Of a stretch of DNA of 64,000 nt, positions 36,019 through 45,161 are shown in pieces. The stretch spans positions 62,001-126,000 of the forward strand of contig NZ_ML058622.1 in assembly GCF_003635165.1 (NCBI RefSeq). The letters are read 5' to 3'. This DNA is from Burkholderia sp. Nafp2/4-1b (GTDB lineage Bacteria; Pseudomonadota; Gammaproteobacteria; Burkholderiales; Burkholderiaceae). The notes beneath the pieces were generated by a model. That model was not told where the DNA came from, did no database searches, and saw only the letters and a program-made list of their open reading frames with translations. Made by a program: the position numbers and the translations under genes. Positions within the stretch are counted from its first letter, which is position 1. Each line of letters opens with the position of its first letter.

Positions 36019-37542
36019 ATGATGCACGCACCTGTTTCACAAACCCGATCGTTTACGACGGTCTTCCTCATCGAAATGTGGGAGCGCTTCGGCTACTACG
36101 GCATGGCCGCGCTCCTGGTCCTCTTCATGGTCGACCGGCTCGGTTTCACCGACAGCCATGCGAACCTGACCTGGGGCGCCTTTACCGCGCTCGTCTACGC
36201 GTCGCCGTCGATCGGCGGGTGGATCGGCGACAAGGTGCTCGGCGCCCGTCGCACGATGATCATCGGCGCGGCCGTGCTGTGCGCCGGCTACCTGATGCTG
36301 GCGGTGCCGAATGATGCGCTCGCGTACATGTACGCGTCGCTCGGCGTGATCGTCGTCGGCAACGGCCTGTTCAAGGCCAACGCGGCGAACCTCGTGCGCC
36401 GCATCTATGAAGGCGACGATGCGCGCATCGACAGCGCGTTCACGATCTACTACATGGCGGTCAACATCGGCTCGACCGTGTCGATGCTCGCGACGCCGTG
36501 GATCAAGGATCACTGGGGCTGGCACACCGCGTTCGCGGTCTGCTGCGCCGGCATGCTGCTCGCGATCCTGAACTTCATGCTGATGCACCGCACGCTCGCG
36601 CACATCGGCTCGCAGCCGGACGACCAGCCGATCCGCTGGAAGCGCCTCGGCGGCGTGGCGGCAGGCGGTGTCGGGCTCGCGCTGATCACGCTGTACGTGC
36701 TGCAGCACAAGCAGCTCGCGGTCGCGAGCGTGTGGACGGCCGCCTTCGCGATCCTCGCGATCTTCGCGTACATGATCGCGAAGTCGGAGCGTTCGGAGCG
36801 CGCGGGCCTGATCGCGGCGCTCGTGCTGATCGGCCAGGTGATCCTGTTCTTCATCTTCTACGTGCAGATGTCGACGTCGCTGACGCTGTTCGCGCTGCGC
36901 AACGTCGATCCGCGCTTCATCCTGTTCGGCACGACGCTGTTCACGTGGAGCGCCGCGCAGTTCCAGGCGCTGAATCCGATCTGGATCATGATGCTGAGCC
37001 CGGTGCTCGTGTGGGTGTACAACGCGTTCTCGAAGAGCGGCCGTGACCTACCGGTGGCGGCGAAGTACGCGTTCGGCTTCGGCGCGGTGGCCGCCGGCTA
37101 TCTGGTGTTCACGATCAGCGGCCGCTACGCGGTGGACGGTCGCGTGTCGTCGTGGTTCATGGTGTGGGGCTACGGCCTCTACTCGCTCGGCGAACTGCTG
37201 GTGAGCGGCCTCGGCCTCGCGATGATCGCCCGCTACGTGCCGGCGCGCATGAGCGGCTTCATGATGGGTGCGTATTTCGTCGCGACGGGTGTGTCGCAGT
37301 ATCTGGGCAGCGTCGTCGCGAACTTCGCGCAGATGCCGTCGCACGACCTGCCGGCCACCGAATCGCTGCCGCTGTACCTGTCGCTGTTCGAGAAGCTCGG
37401 CTGGCTTGCCGCGATCGGCATGCTGCTCGCGCTGCTGCTGCTGCCGATGATGAACCGCCTGTCGCGCCAGCATCAGCGTTGCGCGGAAGAGCGCCGCGAC
37501 GAAGAAGCCGGTCAGGCGCAGGCGCTGGCCTCGGTCCAGTAA
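36019..37542 (+). CDS. POT-family proton-dependent peptide transporter
   Basis: 507 residues from the tandem ATG at 36019/36022. POT signature IEMWERFGYYGM (ExxERFxYY) in the first membrane helix, FTALVYASPSIGGWIGDKVLGARR, and a second helix pair around FTIYYMAVNIGSTVS. Twelve or so membrane segments. It imports di- and tripeptides with protons. Divergent from the XRE-cupin/opp operon, which makes a coherent peptide-uptake locus. Confidence 0.94.
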   Translation: MMHAPVSQTRSFTTVFLIEMWERFGYYGMAALLVLFMVDRLGFTDSHANLTWGAFTALVYASPSIGGWIGDKVLGARRTMIIGAAVLCAGYLMLAVPNDALAYMYASLGVIVVGNGLFKANAANLVRRIYEGDDARIDSAFTIYYMAVNIGSTVSMLATPWIKDHWGWHTAFAVCCAGMLLAILNFMLMHRTLAHIGSQPDDQPIRWKRLGGVAAGGVGLALITLYVLQHKQLAVASVWTAAFAILAIFAYMIAKSERSERAGLIAALVLIGQVILFFIFYVQMSTSLTLFALRNVDPRFILFGTTLFTWSAAQFQALNPIWIMMLSPVLVWVYNAFSKSGRDLPVAAKYAFGFGAVAAGYLVFTISGRYAVDGRVSSWFMVWGYGLYSLGELLVSGLGLAMIARYVPARMSGFMMGAYFVATGVSQYLGSVVANFAQMPSHDLPATESLPLYLSLFEKLGWLAAIGMLLALLLLPMMNRLSRQHQRCAEERRDEEAGQAQALASVQ

Positions 37543-37662
37543 GTACTATCCCTCGGCGTGCGGCGAGCACGCCACATTCTCCTGCCAGCACGGCCAGCAC
37601 GTCCTACACTGGTTGCAACGGCGCATTCGCTCCGTAGTGATGCGCACTGGCGGGAGAAGCTC

Positions 37663-37869
37663 ATGAAAAGCAAAACGACTCGGCTGTTGAGAATACTGTC
37701 GGACATCCGGCACGCGCAGCGTTGCACCGCATTGCGCGCCGCCCGGGCCGCGGCCGAAGCCGACGAGGTGCTGGCGCAGAAGGACGATCCGAAGTCCGAC
37801 GAACCTGACGACGCCGACTCCGACGACGCGGCCGCCGTCCCCCGCTCCCGTATCGGCTCACCTCACTGA
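37663..37869 (+). CDS. Small hypothetical protein with acidic tail
   Basis: 68 residues with a strong GGGAGAAG ribosome site before ATG 37663. Basic amphipathic start (MKSKTTRLLRILSDIRHAQR), Ala/Glu middle, and an Asp-rich stretch (DEPDDADSDDAAA). The last residues, PRSRIGSPH, are encoded by a copy of the TCCCG-N6-CTCACC element, so the repeat overlaps the stop codon. Not recognised. Confidence 0.6.
   Translation: MKSKTTRLLRILSDIRHAQRCTALRAARAAAEADEVLAQKDDPKSDEPDDADSDDAAAVPRSRIGSPH
37846..37862 (+). repeat. Single TCCCG-N6-CTCACC element at a gene end
   Basis: TCCCG-TATCGG-CTCACC, identical over 17 bases to unit 11 of the array at 14748-15046, more than 22 kb away. It covers the last codons of the small gene ending at 37869, in the same orientation as the gene. 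Confidence 0.85.
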
Positions 37870-37961
37870 CCGCATAGACGCCGCGCGGCACCGTGCGTGC
37901 CGCTCCGTCTGCTCGTCTGCTCGTCCGCTCGTCCGCTCGCCAGCCCGCTCACCCGCGCCGC

Positions 37962-39089
37962 TCACGCGGCCGCGCCGCGCCAGCGCGCGAACCACGTTCC
38001 CGAACCCGCGACGGCCATCATCAGCCCGACCGCGCATGCGTCGGCCGCGAGGCCCACGCCGATGTGCCGCAGCTCGGCGCCGTTCGCCACCGGATGCAGC
38101 AGCGAATCGATGACGAGCGAGATCGCCGCGCCCGCGACGAAGCAGATCAACCCGCGCCGGCCGACCGCCACGACGGGCTGCACGGCCTGCGCGATGCGCG
38201 CGATCCAGCCGCGGCGCACGCAATCGGCCATCAGCCACGCGATCGCCGCGAAACTCACGATGCGCGGCAGCGCGAGATCGCGCTTGAGCAACCCTTCCGG
38301 CACCGGCAATCCCGAGAACAGCTTGTAGCTCGCACAGCCGAGCACGATCGCGCAAGCGACGCCGGTCGCCGCGGCGCCCCAGCGGCCGAGCGCGACGTGC
38401 CGGTAGAAAGGCTGGCAGCGCGCGAGCACGCCGGCGACGAACATCAGCTGCCATGCGAACGGATTGAAGCTCCAGCGGAATGAATCGCTGTCGAGCAGTT
38501 CGGGGCCGAGCCAGCCGGCCGCGAGCCACGATGCCGCGCTGAGCGCAACGAGCAGGCGCGGATGGCGGCGCGCGAACGGCACGATCGCCGGCGACGCGAG
38601 CGCGAACAGCACGTACATGGGCAGCACCGCCGCGAGATACGGCTGGCGCTGGAACGTGAGCAGCTCGGCTGCGCCCGTGAGCGGCGACGCGAGCATCACG
38701 CTGACGTCGTCGAGCGCGAGGTTCGGCGCATCGATCCCGTAATGGTCGAGCACGACGGATACGACGAGCATCAGCGTCGACGTCGCGAGAAACGCGCGAT
38801 AGATCTGCATCGCGCGGTGCACGAACCGCCGCTGCGCGGCACGCGCGCCGTGACGGTCGGCGATCGCGCCGTACGCGCTCGCGGTCGCGAAGCCGCCGAG
38901 GAACACGAACACTTCGGCCGCGTCGCACAGCGCGAATGTGTGCAGCGTCACGCGCGACAGCACGCTCGCGTTGATGTGGTCGACGACGATCATCAGCAAC
39001 ACGATTCCGCGGAAGAAATCGACTTCGATCAGGCGGCCGGTGCGCGCCGGCGGGACAGTGGCGGAAGGCGACGGTGCGCTCATCGACAT
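37962..39089 (-). CDS. OpgC-like membrane acyltransferase
   Basis: 375 residues from ATG 39089, with AGGTG upstream. Multispanning, opening RLIEVDFFRGIVLLMIVVDHINASVLS, the OpgC/acyltransferase-3 entry with a conserved D/H pair, and LCDAAEVFVFLGGFATASAYG. OpgC proteins succinylate periplasmic glucans; sequence alone cannot fix the acceptor. Isolated gene. Downstream, 37905-37945, is a GCTCGTC-type low-complexity repeat. Confidence 0.88.
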   Translation of the reverse strand: MSMSAPSPSATVPPARTGRLIEVDFFRGIVLLMIVVDHINASVLSRVTLHTFALCDAAEVFVFLGGFATASAYGAIADRHGARAAQRRFVHRAMQIYRAFLATSTLMLVVSVVLDHYGIDAPNLALDDVSVMLASPLTGAAELLTFQRQPYLAAVLPMYVLFALASPAIVPFARRHPRLLVALSAASWLAAGWLGPELLDSDSFRWSFNPFAWQLMFVAGVLARCQPFYRHVALGRWGAAATGVACAIVLGCASYKLFSGLPVPEGLLKRDLALPRIVSFAAIAWLMADCVRRGWIARIAQAVQPVVAVGRRGLICFVAGAAISLVIDSLLHPVANGAELRHIGVGLAADACAVGLMMAVAGSGTWFARWRGAAA

Positions 39090-39395
39090 GGCTGCACCTG
39101 GGCGGCGAAGGCGCGGCATGCGCCAGGGGAGAATTCGGAAGGAAGCAGACGAGCGCGGTCAGCGGCGATACGCGTATGCTCGCATCGCGCCAACCCGGCA
39201 GGCCGGGCACGAAGATGACCGTTCATGGAAACGTTGCATACGAAGAGAAGACGGTCAGATCAGTCTAGCGGCCGGCCGGGGAATACCCTAAGTAACAAAG
39301 TGCAACGGAATCTTGTGTTCGATTACACGGATGACACCCGTGATACAGAATTGGCAACGCGGCCAGACTGGTGTCAGCGCGACGCCAGTTCGATG
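39090..39395. other. Intergenic region between rarD and the OpgC-like gene
   Basis: About 300 bases. AT-richer DNA at 39280-39360 (CCTAAGTAACAAAGTGCAACGG) may hold the promoter of the OpgC-like gene or the 3' region of rarD. No gene supported. Confidence 0.45.
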
Positions 39396-40295
39396 TCAGC
39401 CGCGCGCAGGCAGCCGCCGCATCAGCATCGTGCTGTGCCATGCGGTCAGCGCGACGGCGACCCAGATCGGCCCGTAGGTCGCGAGCTGCGCGACGCTCAG
39501 CGTCTCGCCGAGCAACAGCAGCGACACCGCGACGAGCAGCACCGGCTCGACGTAGCCGAGGATTCCGAACAGCGCCATCGGCAGCATCCGGCTCGCCTTC
39601 AGGTAGCTCGCGAGCGCGAGCGTGCTGAGCACGCCGAGCCCCGGCAGCAGCGCGGCCCACAGCAGCGGGTGATTGGCGACCGACGTCGCGCTCGACGACA
39701 CCATCGCGAGCGCGACGGGGCACAGCAGCGCGATCTCGATCGCGAACGCGGCCAGCGAATCGGCGTTGATCCGGCGCCGCAGCACGAAATACGGCGGATA
39801 GCCGAGCGCGACGACGAGCGTCGGCCATGCGAACGCGCGCGTCGCCCACACCTCGTGCGCAACGCCGAGCACCGCGAACGCGACCGCCGCCCATTGCAGC
39901 GGGTCGAGCCGCTCGTGATAGTAGAAGCGGCCGACGAGCACCATCGTCAGCGGCAGCAGGAAATAGCCGAGCGACACTTCGAGCATGCGCCCGTGCAGCG
40001 GCGCCCACAGGAACAGCCACAGCTGCAGACCGAGCAGCGCCGCGGTAACCGGCAGTGCGATCAGCAGGCGCCAGTCGCGCACGCTGCGCCGCGCGAGCTC
40101 GGCGAGCGCCGGCCAGCGGCCGCGCAGTGCGATCAGCGCCAGCGCGCCCGGCGCGGTCCACAAGATGCGCCACGCGAAGATGTCGAGCCCCGTGAGCGGC
40201 GCGAGCAGTTTCGCGTAAGCGGACATCAGCGCGAACAGCGTCGACGCCATGACCGACAGCGCGATGCCGCGCCCGGCCTCCGGATACCCCGTCAT
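39396..40295 (-). CDS. rarD: EamA-family transporter RarD
   Basis: 299 residues, ten membrane segments. RarD features: GIALSVMASTLFALMSAYAKLLAPLTGLDIFAWRI near the start, LWAPLHGRMLEVSLGYFLLPL, and SYLKASRMLPMALFGILGYVEP. RarD is an inner-membrane drug/metabolite transporter of uncertain substrate, named for chloramphenicol sensitivity. Twelve bases after acyP, same strand, so cotranscribed. Confidence 0.92.
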   Translation of the reverse strand: MTGYPEAGRGIALSVMASTLFALMSAYAKLLAPLTGLDIFAWRILWTAPGALALIALRGRWPALAELARRSVRDWRLLIALPVTAALLGLQLWLFLWAPLHGRMLEVSLGYFLLPLTMVLVGRFYYHERLDPLQWAAVAFAVLGVAHEVWATRAFAWPTLVVALGYPPYFVLRRRINADSLAAFAIEIALLCPVALAMVSSSATSVANHPLLWAALLPGLGVLSTLALASYLKASRMLPMALFGILGYVEPVLLVAVSLLLLGETLSVAQLATYGPIWVAVALTAWHSTMLMRRLPARG

Positions 40296-40307
40296 GTTGT
40301 TTTCGCC

Positions 40308-40604
40308 TTACTGCTGCTGGAAGCGCTCGAAGCGCTTTTCGATCGGACGCTCCTCGAACGTCACCTCGGTCACGCGCGCGGACGGCGGCCCGTGCCGCAG
40401 CCACGCGAGCATCCGGGCGATCTGCGCGCCGGGGCCCTGGATCATCGCCTCGACGCTGCCGTCCTCCAGATTCGCGACCCAGCCGCGCAATTTCAGCGCA
40501 TGCGCCTCGCGCACCGTCGCATGACGGAACCCGACGCCCTGTACGACGCCGCGCACCCGTACGTAGTAGGTCTCGATCCGTTCGTCCAGTTCATTGCGGC
40601 TCAT
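40308..40604 (-). CDS. acyP: Acylphosphatase
   Basis: 98 residues from ATG 40604. Complete signature: RVRGVVQGVGFRHA with catalytic Arg27, and GWVANLEDGSVEAMIQG with catalytic Asn45. It hydrolyses the carboxyl-phosphate bond of acylphosphates in the cytoplasm. First gene of a two-gene unit with rarD. Confidence 0.96.
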   Translation of the reverse strand: MSRNELDERIETYYVRVRGVVQGVGFRHATVREAHALKLRGWVANLEDGSVEAMIQGPGAQIARMLAWLRHGPPSARVTEVTFEERPIEKRFERFQQQ

Positions 40605-40886
40605 CGCGTCGCCCTCCCGTCGTGCATTCCATTCAAGCCCGGCATTGTAGTCGCGTCGGCCGCTTCGCACACGGGCCGGCGCGCCGGCCGCCCGCGGCAG
40701 CCGCCGCTGCCCGACTCGGCGCCGTCGCGCGCTGCGGCCGCCGCGCGAACCTGCGGCGCCGGCTTGGCTGCTCGCCTAGGCGTGCGTGCCGGAGGGCGTC
40801 GCTCGCGTCGCCGCGCGCGCCGACCACGTACAATCTCGCCGACGCACAACCGCCGCGCCGCCCGCGCGCGGCCCTGAAGGAAACGC

Positions 40887-41894
40887 ATGACTGATACCAC
40901 CCGCGATCTCGTTCTCGTCACCGGCGCGTCCGGTTTCGTCGGCTCGGCCGTCGCACGCATCGCGCAGCAGAAAGGCTATGCGGTGCGCGTGCTGGTGCGT
41001 CCGACCAGCCCGCGCACGAACGTCGCGGATCTCGACGCCGAGATCGTCACCGGCGACATGCGCGACGAGACGTCGATGCGCGCCGCGCTGCGCGGCGTGC
41101 GCTACCTGCTGCACGTGGCGGCCGACTACCGGCTGTGGGCGCCGGATCCGGACGAAATCGAGCGCGCGAACCTCGAAGGTGCGGTCGCGACGATGCGCGC
41201 CGCGCGGGCCGAAGGCGTCGAGCGGATCGTCTACACCAGCAGCGTCGCGACGCTGAAGGTCACGAGCGCCGGCGATCCGTCCGACGAGAACCGGCCGCTG
41301 ACCGCCGAGCAGGCGATCGGCGTATACAAGCGCAGCAAGGTGCTGGCCGAGCGTGCGGTCGAGCGGATGATCGCCGACGAAGGGCTGCCGGCCGTGATCG
41401 TCAACCCGTCGACGCCGATCGGCCCGCGCGACGTGAAGCCGACGCCGACCGGCCGCATCATCGTCGAAGCCGCGCTCGGCAAGATTCCCGCGTTCGTCGA
41501 TACCGGGCTGAACCTGGTGCACGTCGACGACGTCGCGCACGGCCACTTCCTCGCGCTCGAGCGCGGCCGGATCGGCGAGCGTTACATCCTCGGCGGCGAG
41601 AACCTGCCGCTGCAGCAGATGCTCGCCGACATCGCGCAGATGACGGGCCGCAAGGCGCCGACGATCGCGCTGCCGCGCTGGCCGCTCTACCCGCTCGCGG
41701 TCGGCGCCGAAGCCGTCGCGAAGTTCACGAAGAAGGAACCGTTCGTGACCGTCGACGGGCTGCGGATGTCGAAGAACAAGATGTATTTCACGTCCGCGAA
41801 GGCCGAACGCGAGCTTGGCTACCGCGCGCGTCCGTACCGCGAAGGGCTGCGCGATGCGCTCGACTGGTTCGGCTCGGCGGGCTATCTGAAATAA
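40887..41894 (+). CDS. hpnA: Hopanoid-associated sugar epimerase HpnA
   Basis: 335 residues with AAGGAAA before ATG 40887. Extended short-chain dehydrogenase: NAD-binding TGASGFVG (12-19), and the active-site VYKRSKVLAE YxxxK motif. HpnA is thought to build the side-chain sugar of hopanoids. hpnB and hpnH lie within 6 kb, which supports the name. A hairpin (41900-41920) follows the stop. Confidence 0.93.
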   Translation: MTDTTRDLVLVTGASGFVGSAVARIAQQKGYAVRVLVRPTSPRTNVADLDAEIVTGDMRDETSMRAALRGVRYLLHVAADYRLWAPDPDEIERANLEGAVATMRAARAEGVERIVYTSSVATLKVTSAGDPSDENRPLTAEQAIGVYKRSKVLAERAVERMIADEGLPAVIVNPSTPIGPRDVKPTPTGRIIVEAALGKIPAFVDTGLNLVHVDDVAHGHFLALERGRIGERYILGGENLPLQQMLADIAQMTGRKAPTIALPRWPLYPLAVGAEAVAKFTKKEPFVTVDGLRMSKNKMYFTSAKAERELGYRARPYREGLRDALDWFGSAGYLK

Positions 41895-41899
41895 CACAG

Positions 41900-41923
41900 A
41901 GCGGCGTATTTCACGCCGCTTTG
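41900..41923 (+). terminator. Short hairpin after hpnA
   Basis: AGCGGCG (41900-41906) pairs with CGCCGCT (41914-41920), followed by TT. A plausible terminator five bases after the hpnA stop. Confidence 0.55.
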
Positions 41924-42002
41924 CGCACTTTGTTACACGTCGCTGACGGTCCGGCACCGGCGCAGCGGTTAAAATCGCGGGTCTTACGCAGAGAAGACAC
42001 GC

Positions 42003-43433
42003 ATGAACCTGAACGATCAGATCGATTCGCTCAACGCGGGCGTCGATCAGCTCCTCCACGATCACCACGCCGCGCAGCAGGCGGCACGCAGCGCGGAAGC
42101 GTTCGCGCGCGCCGCCGCGGCGGAAGCCCAGGCCGCCGCCGCACGTCACGCCGCCGCGGAGGCCGAAGCGCAAGCCGCCGCGCAGCGCCACACGGCTGCA
42201 GCCGCCGACGCCGAAGCCGCACAACAGCGCCATGCCGACGCCACCGCGCAGGCCGAAGCCGCCGCCCAGCGCCACACCGAAGCCACCGCGCAAGCCGAAG
42301 CCGCGGTCCAGCGGCACACCGAAGCGACCGCGCTGACCGAAGCGCTCGCGCAGCGTCACGCGGATGCCGAAGCGGCGTCGCAACGTCATGCGGCGGCAAT
42401 CGCCGAAGCCGAGGCCGCCGCGCAACGCCATCACGCCGCCGCCGTCGAAGCCGACGCAGCCGCGCAGCGCCATGCGGCTGCCGCGGCGGAGGCCGAAGCC
42501 GCCGCGAAGCGCCACGCGGAAGCGACCGCCGAAGCCGAGGCCGCGACGCAGCGTCATGCCGCTGCAATCGCCGAGGCCGAGGCGGTCGCACTGCGTCACA
42601 CGCAGGCGATCGCCGACGCGGAAGCCGCCGCGCAGCGCCACGCCGAGGCGACCGCTGAAGCCGAAGCGATCACGCAGCGTCATACCGAGGCGATCGCGCA
42701 AGCGGACGCGGCCGCGCAACGTCACGCAGCGGCGACCGCCGAAGCCGAGGCCGTCACGCAGCGCCACGCCGAAGCCATTGCGCAGGCCGAAGCCGCTGCC
42801 GAGCGTCACGCGAAGGCGATCGCCGATGCGGAAGCGCTCGTCGAGGCGGTCGTGAAGGATGCCGCGACGAACACGGCAGGTGCCGCACATCCGGAAACCG
42901 CGACGGCCGTCGTGGCTGACGTCGTCGAACCGGCCACCGAGTCCGCTGCCGACGCTGCGGTCGACTCCGCAGTCGAGCCGGTCGCCGCCGAAGCAGTCGC
43001 AGCGGCGCAGGCCGACGCGATCACCGGTGTCGTCGCGACTGCCAGCACCGCCGCCGACACCGCGATCGAAGTCGCCCCGGCCGCCGAAGCGACGGACGCG
43101 CCCGCTGAAAAAGCGACGCTGCACGTCGCCCGCCCGTCGCAGAACGAACTGACGCTGACCGTCAACGGCCAGTCGATCACGCTGCACCCGGAGCAGCTGG
43201 GCCAGCTGATCGAGGAACTCGCGCATGCGCGTGCGACGATGCAGCCGGAACCGCCGCCGGGTATCCCGGCCGGCTGGCGCTTCGTGACGACGAAGAACCC
43301 GATGATGGCCGTGCAGAAGCAATCGAACGGCGATCGCCTGCTGGTCGCGCGCCACACCGGCTACGGTTGGGTGCCGTTCACGTTCTCGCCGGACGTCGTG
43401 ATCCAGATGTACATGATGCTGACGCAGCGGTAA
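42003..43433 (+). CDS. Coiled-coil protein with 14-residue repeats
   Basis: 476 residues. Residues about 45-280 are some 16 repeats of a 14-residue unit, QRHAEATAEAEAAA and variants, two heptads each, so a long alpha-helical coiled coil; one unit is only 10 residues. An Ala/Val/Glu linker (about 285-375) follows, then a conserved-looking C-terminal domain (about 385-476, ELTLTVNGQSITLHPEQLGQLIEELAHAR ... GYGWVPFTFSPDVVIQMYMM). No signal peptide or membrane segment, so probably cytoplasmic. A GGTTAAAAT -10-like box lies about 30 bases upstream, and a strong terminator follows. Function unknown. Confidence 0.85.
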   Translation: MNLNDQIDSLNAGVDQLLHDHHAAQQAARSAEAFARAAAAEAQAAAARHAAAEAEAQAAAQRHTAAAADAEAAQQRHADATAQAEAAAQRHTEATAQAEAAVQRHTEATALTEALAQRHADAEAASQRHAAAIAEAEAAAQRHHAAAVEADAAAQRHAAAAAEAEAAAKRHAEATAEAEAATQRHAAAIAEAEAVALRHTQAIADAEAAAQRHAEATAEAEAITQRHTEAIAQADAAAQRHAAATAEAEAVTQRHAEAIAQAEAAAERHAKAIADAEALVEAVVKDAATNTAGAAHPETATAVVADVVEPATESAADAAVDSAVEPVAAEAVAAAQADAITGVVATASTAADTAIEVAPAAEATDAPAEKATLHVARPSQNELTLTVNGQSITLHPEQLGQLIEELAHARATMQPEPPPGIPAGWRFVTTKNPMMAVQKQSNGDRLLVARHTGYGWVPFTFSPDVVIQMYMMLTQR

Positions 43434-43460
43434 GCGGGCGCGGCAGCGTCACAAATGACA

Positions 43461-43497
43461 AAGCCCGATCGGTCTTGCAAACCGATCGGGCTTTTGG
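43461..43497. terminator. Bidirectional Rho-independent terminator
   Basis: AAGCCCGATCGGT (43461-43473) pairs with ACCGATCGGGCTT (43481-43493) around CTTGCAA, with TT after it on the plus strand and a T-rich tail on the other. It separates the coiled-coil gene from convergent hpnB. Confidence 0.9.
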
Positions 43498-43545
43498 CTG
43501 TCCGGCATCCGGGGAAGCGGCCGGCATCCGCCGGCGTCGTTCAGT

Positions 43546-44733
43546 TCAGCGTTCCACCGGTGCCTGCACGCGCGCCTTCCACTGGCCGCCCTTGCCGCGC
43601 CAGTAACGCAACGCGGACGCGAACGTCGCGCCGACGTAGAACAGCGCGACGAGCGGCAGCGCAGGCGCCCACAGCGGCGAGCGCCGGTAATAGCGCAGCA
43701 TCGGCGCATACGCGGTGCACATCGACGCCCATGCGAGCCACGCCGGCCACGCGCGCGCGCCGTACGAGAGCGCGGCCACCGGCGGCACGAGGTAGATGAT
43801 CGTCATCCCGAGCAGCGTGCCGGCGAGCAGCAGCGGCGAATAGTGAAGCTGCGTGAACGCGGTGCGCGCGATCATGTTCCAGATGTCGCGCCAGCTGTCG
43901 TACGGCCGCAGCGACACGCTGCGGTCGGCCAGGTCGAGCCGGATCGGATGCCGGCCGCTGCCGCGATGCTTGATCTGCGCGGCGAGGCTGCAGTCGTCGA
44001 TCAGCGCTCCGCGGATCGATTCGATGCCGCCCGCTTCCTCGAGCGCGCTGCGCTTGACCAGCATGCAGCCGCCCGCGGCGCCGGCCGTCCGGTTGCGCGG
44101 GTTGTTGATCCACGAGAACGGATAGAGCTTCGCGAAGAAGAACACGAACGCCGGGATCAACGCCTTCTCCCAGAACGAATCGCAACGCAGCCGCACCATC
44201 AGCGACACCAGATCGCGCTGTTCCGCCTGCGCGCGTGTGACGAGCTGGGCGACGGCCTCGGGCGGATGGCCGATGTCGGCATCCGTCAGCAGCAGGTAGT
44301 CGGCCGGCAGCCCGAGCGTGCGCACCGCGGCGATGCCCTGCGACTGCGCCCACACCTTGCCCGACCAGCCGGCCGGCAGCGGCTTCGCGGCCAACACGGT
44401 CAGGCGGTCGGCGCGGTTGATCGCGAGCGCGGCCGCGCGGGCCGCGTCGGCGGTGCCGTCGTCGCTGTGGTCGTCGACGATGATCAGATGGAACTCGCCC
44501 GGATAGTCCTGTTCGAGCAGCGACGTCGCCGCCTGCCCGATCACGTCGACCTCGTTACGCGCGGGCACGACCGCGACGACGGCCGGCCAGCCGGCCTCCG
44601 CCGCCGCCCCGCGGGCCTGCGGCGGCAGCGGCCGCGCGGGCCGCGCGCGCCAGAAGCCGCCGCGCGCGACGAGCAGCACGATCCAGATCAGCAGCGACAG
44701 GCCGGACACCAGGAAAGTAATCGCCAGCATCAT
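43546..44733 (-). CDS. hpnB: Hopene-associated glycosyltransferase HpnB
   Basis: 395 residues with AGGAGG eight bases before ATG 44733. One N-terminal membrane anchor, GT-A domain with nucleotide-sugar motifs VVPARNEVDVI, LIIVDDHSDDGTAD and LLLTDADIGHPPEA, acceptor-side ALIDDCSLAAQIKHRG, and about three C-terminal membrane segments. It acts on hopanoid lipids at the inner membrane. Convergent with the coiled-coil gene. Confidence 0.92.
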   Translation of the reverse strand: MMLAITFLVSGLSLLIWIVLLVARGGFWRARPARPLPPQARGAAAEAGWPAVVAVVPARNEVDVIGQAATSLLEQDYPGEFHLIIVDDHSDDGTADAARAAALAINRADRLTVLAAKPLPAGWSGKVWAQSQGIAAVRTLGLPADYLLLTDADIGHPPEAVAQLVTRAQAEQRDLVSLMVRLRCDSFWEKALIPAFVFFFAKLYPFSWINNPRNRTAGAAGGCMLVKRSALEEAGGIESIRGALIDDCSLAAQIKHRGSGRHPIRLDLADRSVSLRPYDSWRDIWNMIARTAFTQLHYSPLLLAGTLLGMTIIYLVPPVAALSYGARAWPAWLAWASMCTAYAPMLRYYRRSPLWAPALPLVALFYVGATFASALRYWRGKGGQWKARVQAPVER

Positions 44734-45161
44734 CGGCAGGCCTCCTGGCGGAGATCGGCGCGCGCCGCCATGGATCGGGCGCGATCAATGGGGGTCGGAG
44801 TAAAAAAGCCCATGACCGCACGGGCGGCAGGGCAATACGCGTAAGAATCGACGGTCATCGAATGGCCTTGAAATGAGCGCGACGCCGGGCTGCCGGACGG
44901 GCGGCCCGCGAAACCGCGCAGTTTACCGGGTTCCGCGCGCGCGAGTGCCGACGCGGCGCGGCGCCGGCTCTGCGCCGAATGCAACACGGTCGAACACCAC
45001 CAGAGCAAGGACGGCCCGATAGGGTTAAAATGCGCGATTAATTCGGGGTTCCGGGGCCTGGCCTGGCCGGTTCGTGTCCTGCCTTAATAACATCAAGCCG
45101 GGGCGAGCGAGCAGTGCCAGCTCCTCGAACCCCGGCGTCTGTCGTCGGAGTTCGCTCACTT
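44734..45161. other. Divergent promoter region of hpnB and ispH
   Basis: About 430 bases without a gene. GGGTTAAAATGCGCG near 45022-45036 contains a -10-like TTAAAAT box directed at ispH. The hpnB side shows GGAGTAAAAAAGCCC. No palindromic operator was identified. Confidence 0.5.

Noticed and set aside
37905..37945. Possible repeat array of GCTCGTC units after the OpgC-like gene
   Set aside because: Short low-complexity run with mixed 4- and 9-base periods; nothing suggests function.
40776..43355. An 859-codon minus-strand frame with Gly/Phe/Leu/Arg repeats over the coiled-coil gene
   Set aside because: Its repetitiveness is the reverse reading of the 42-bp repeat; no start site or family support, and the plus-strand gene has promoter, start and terminator.
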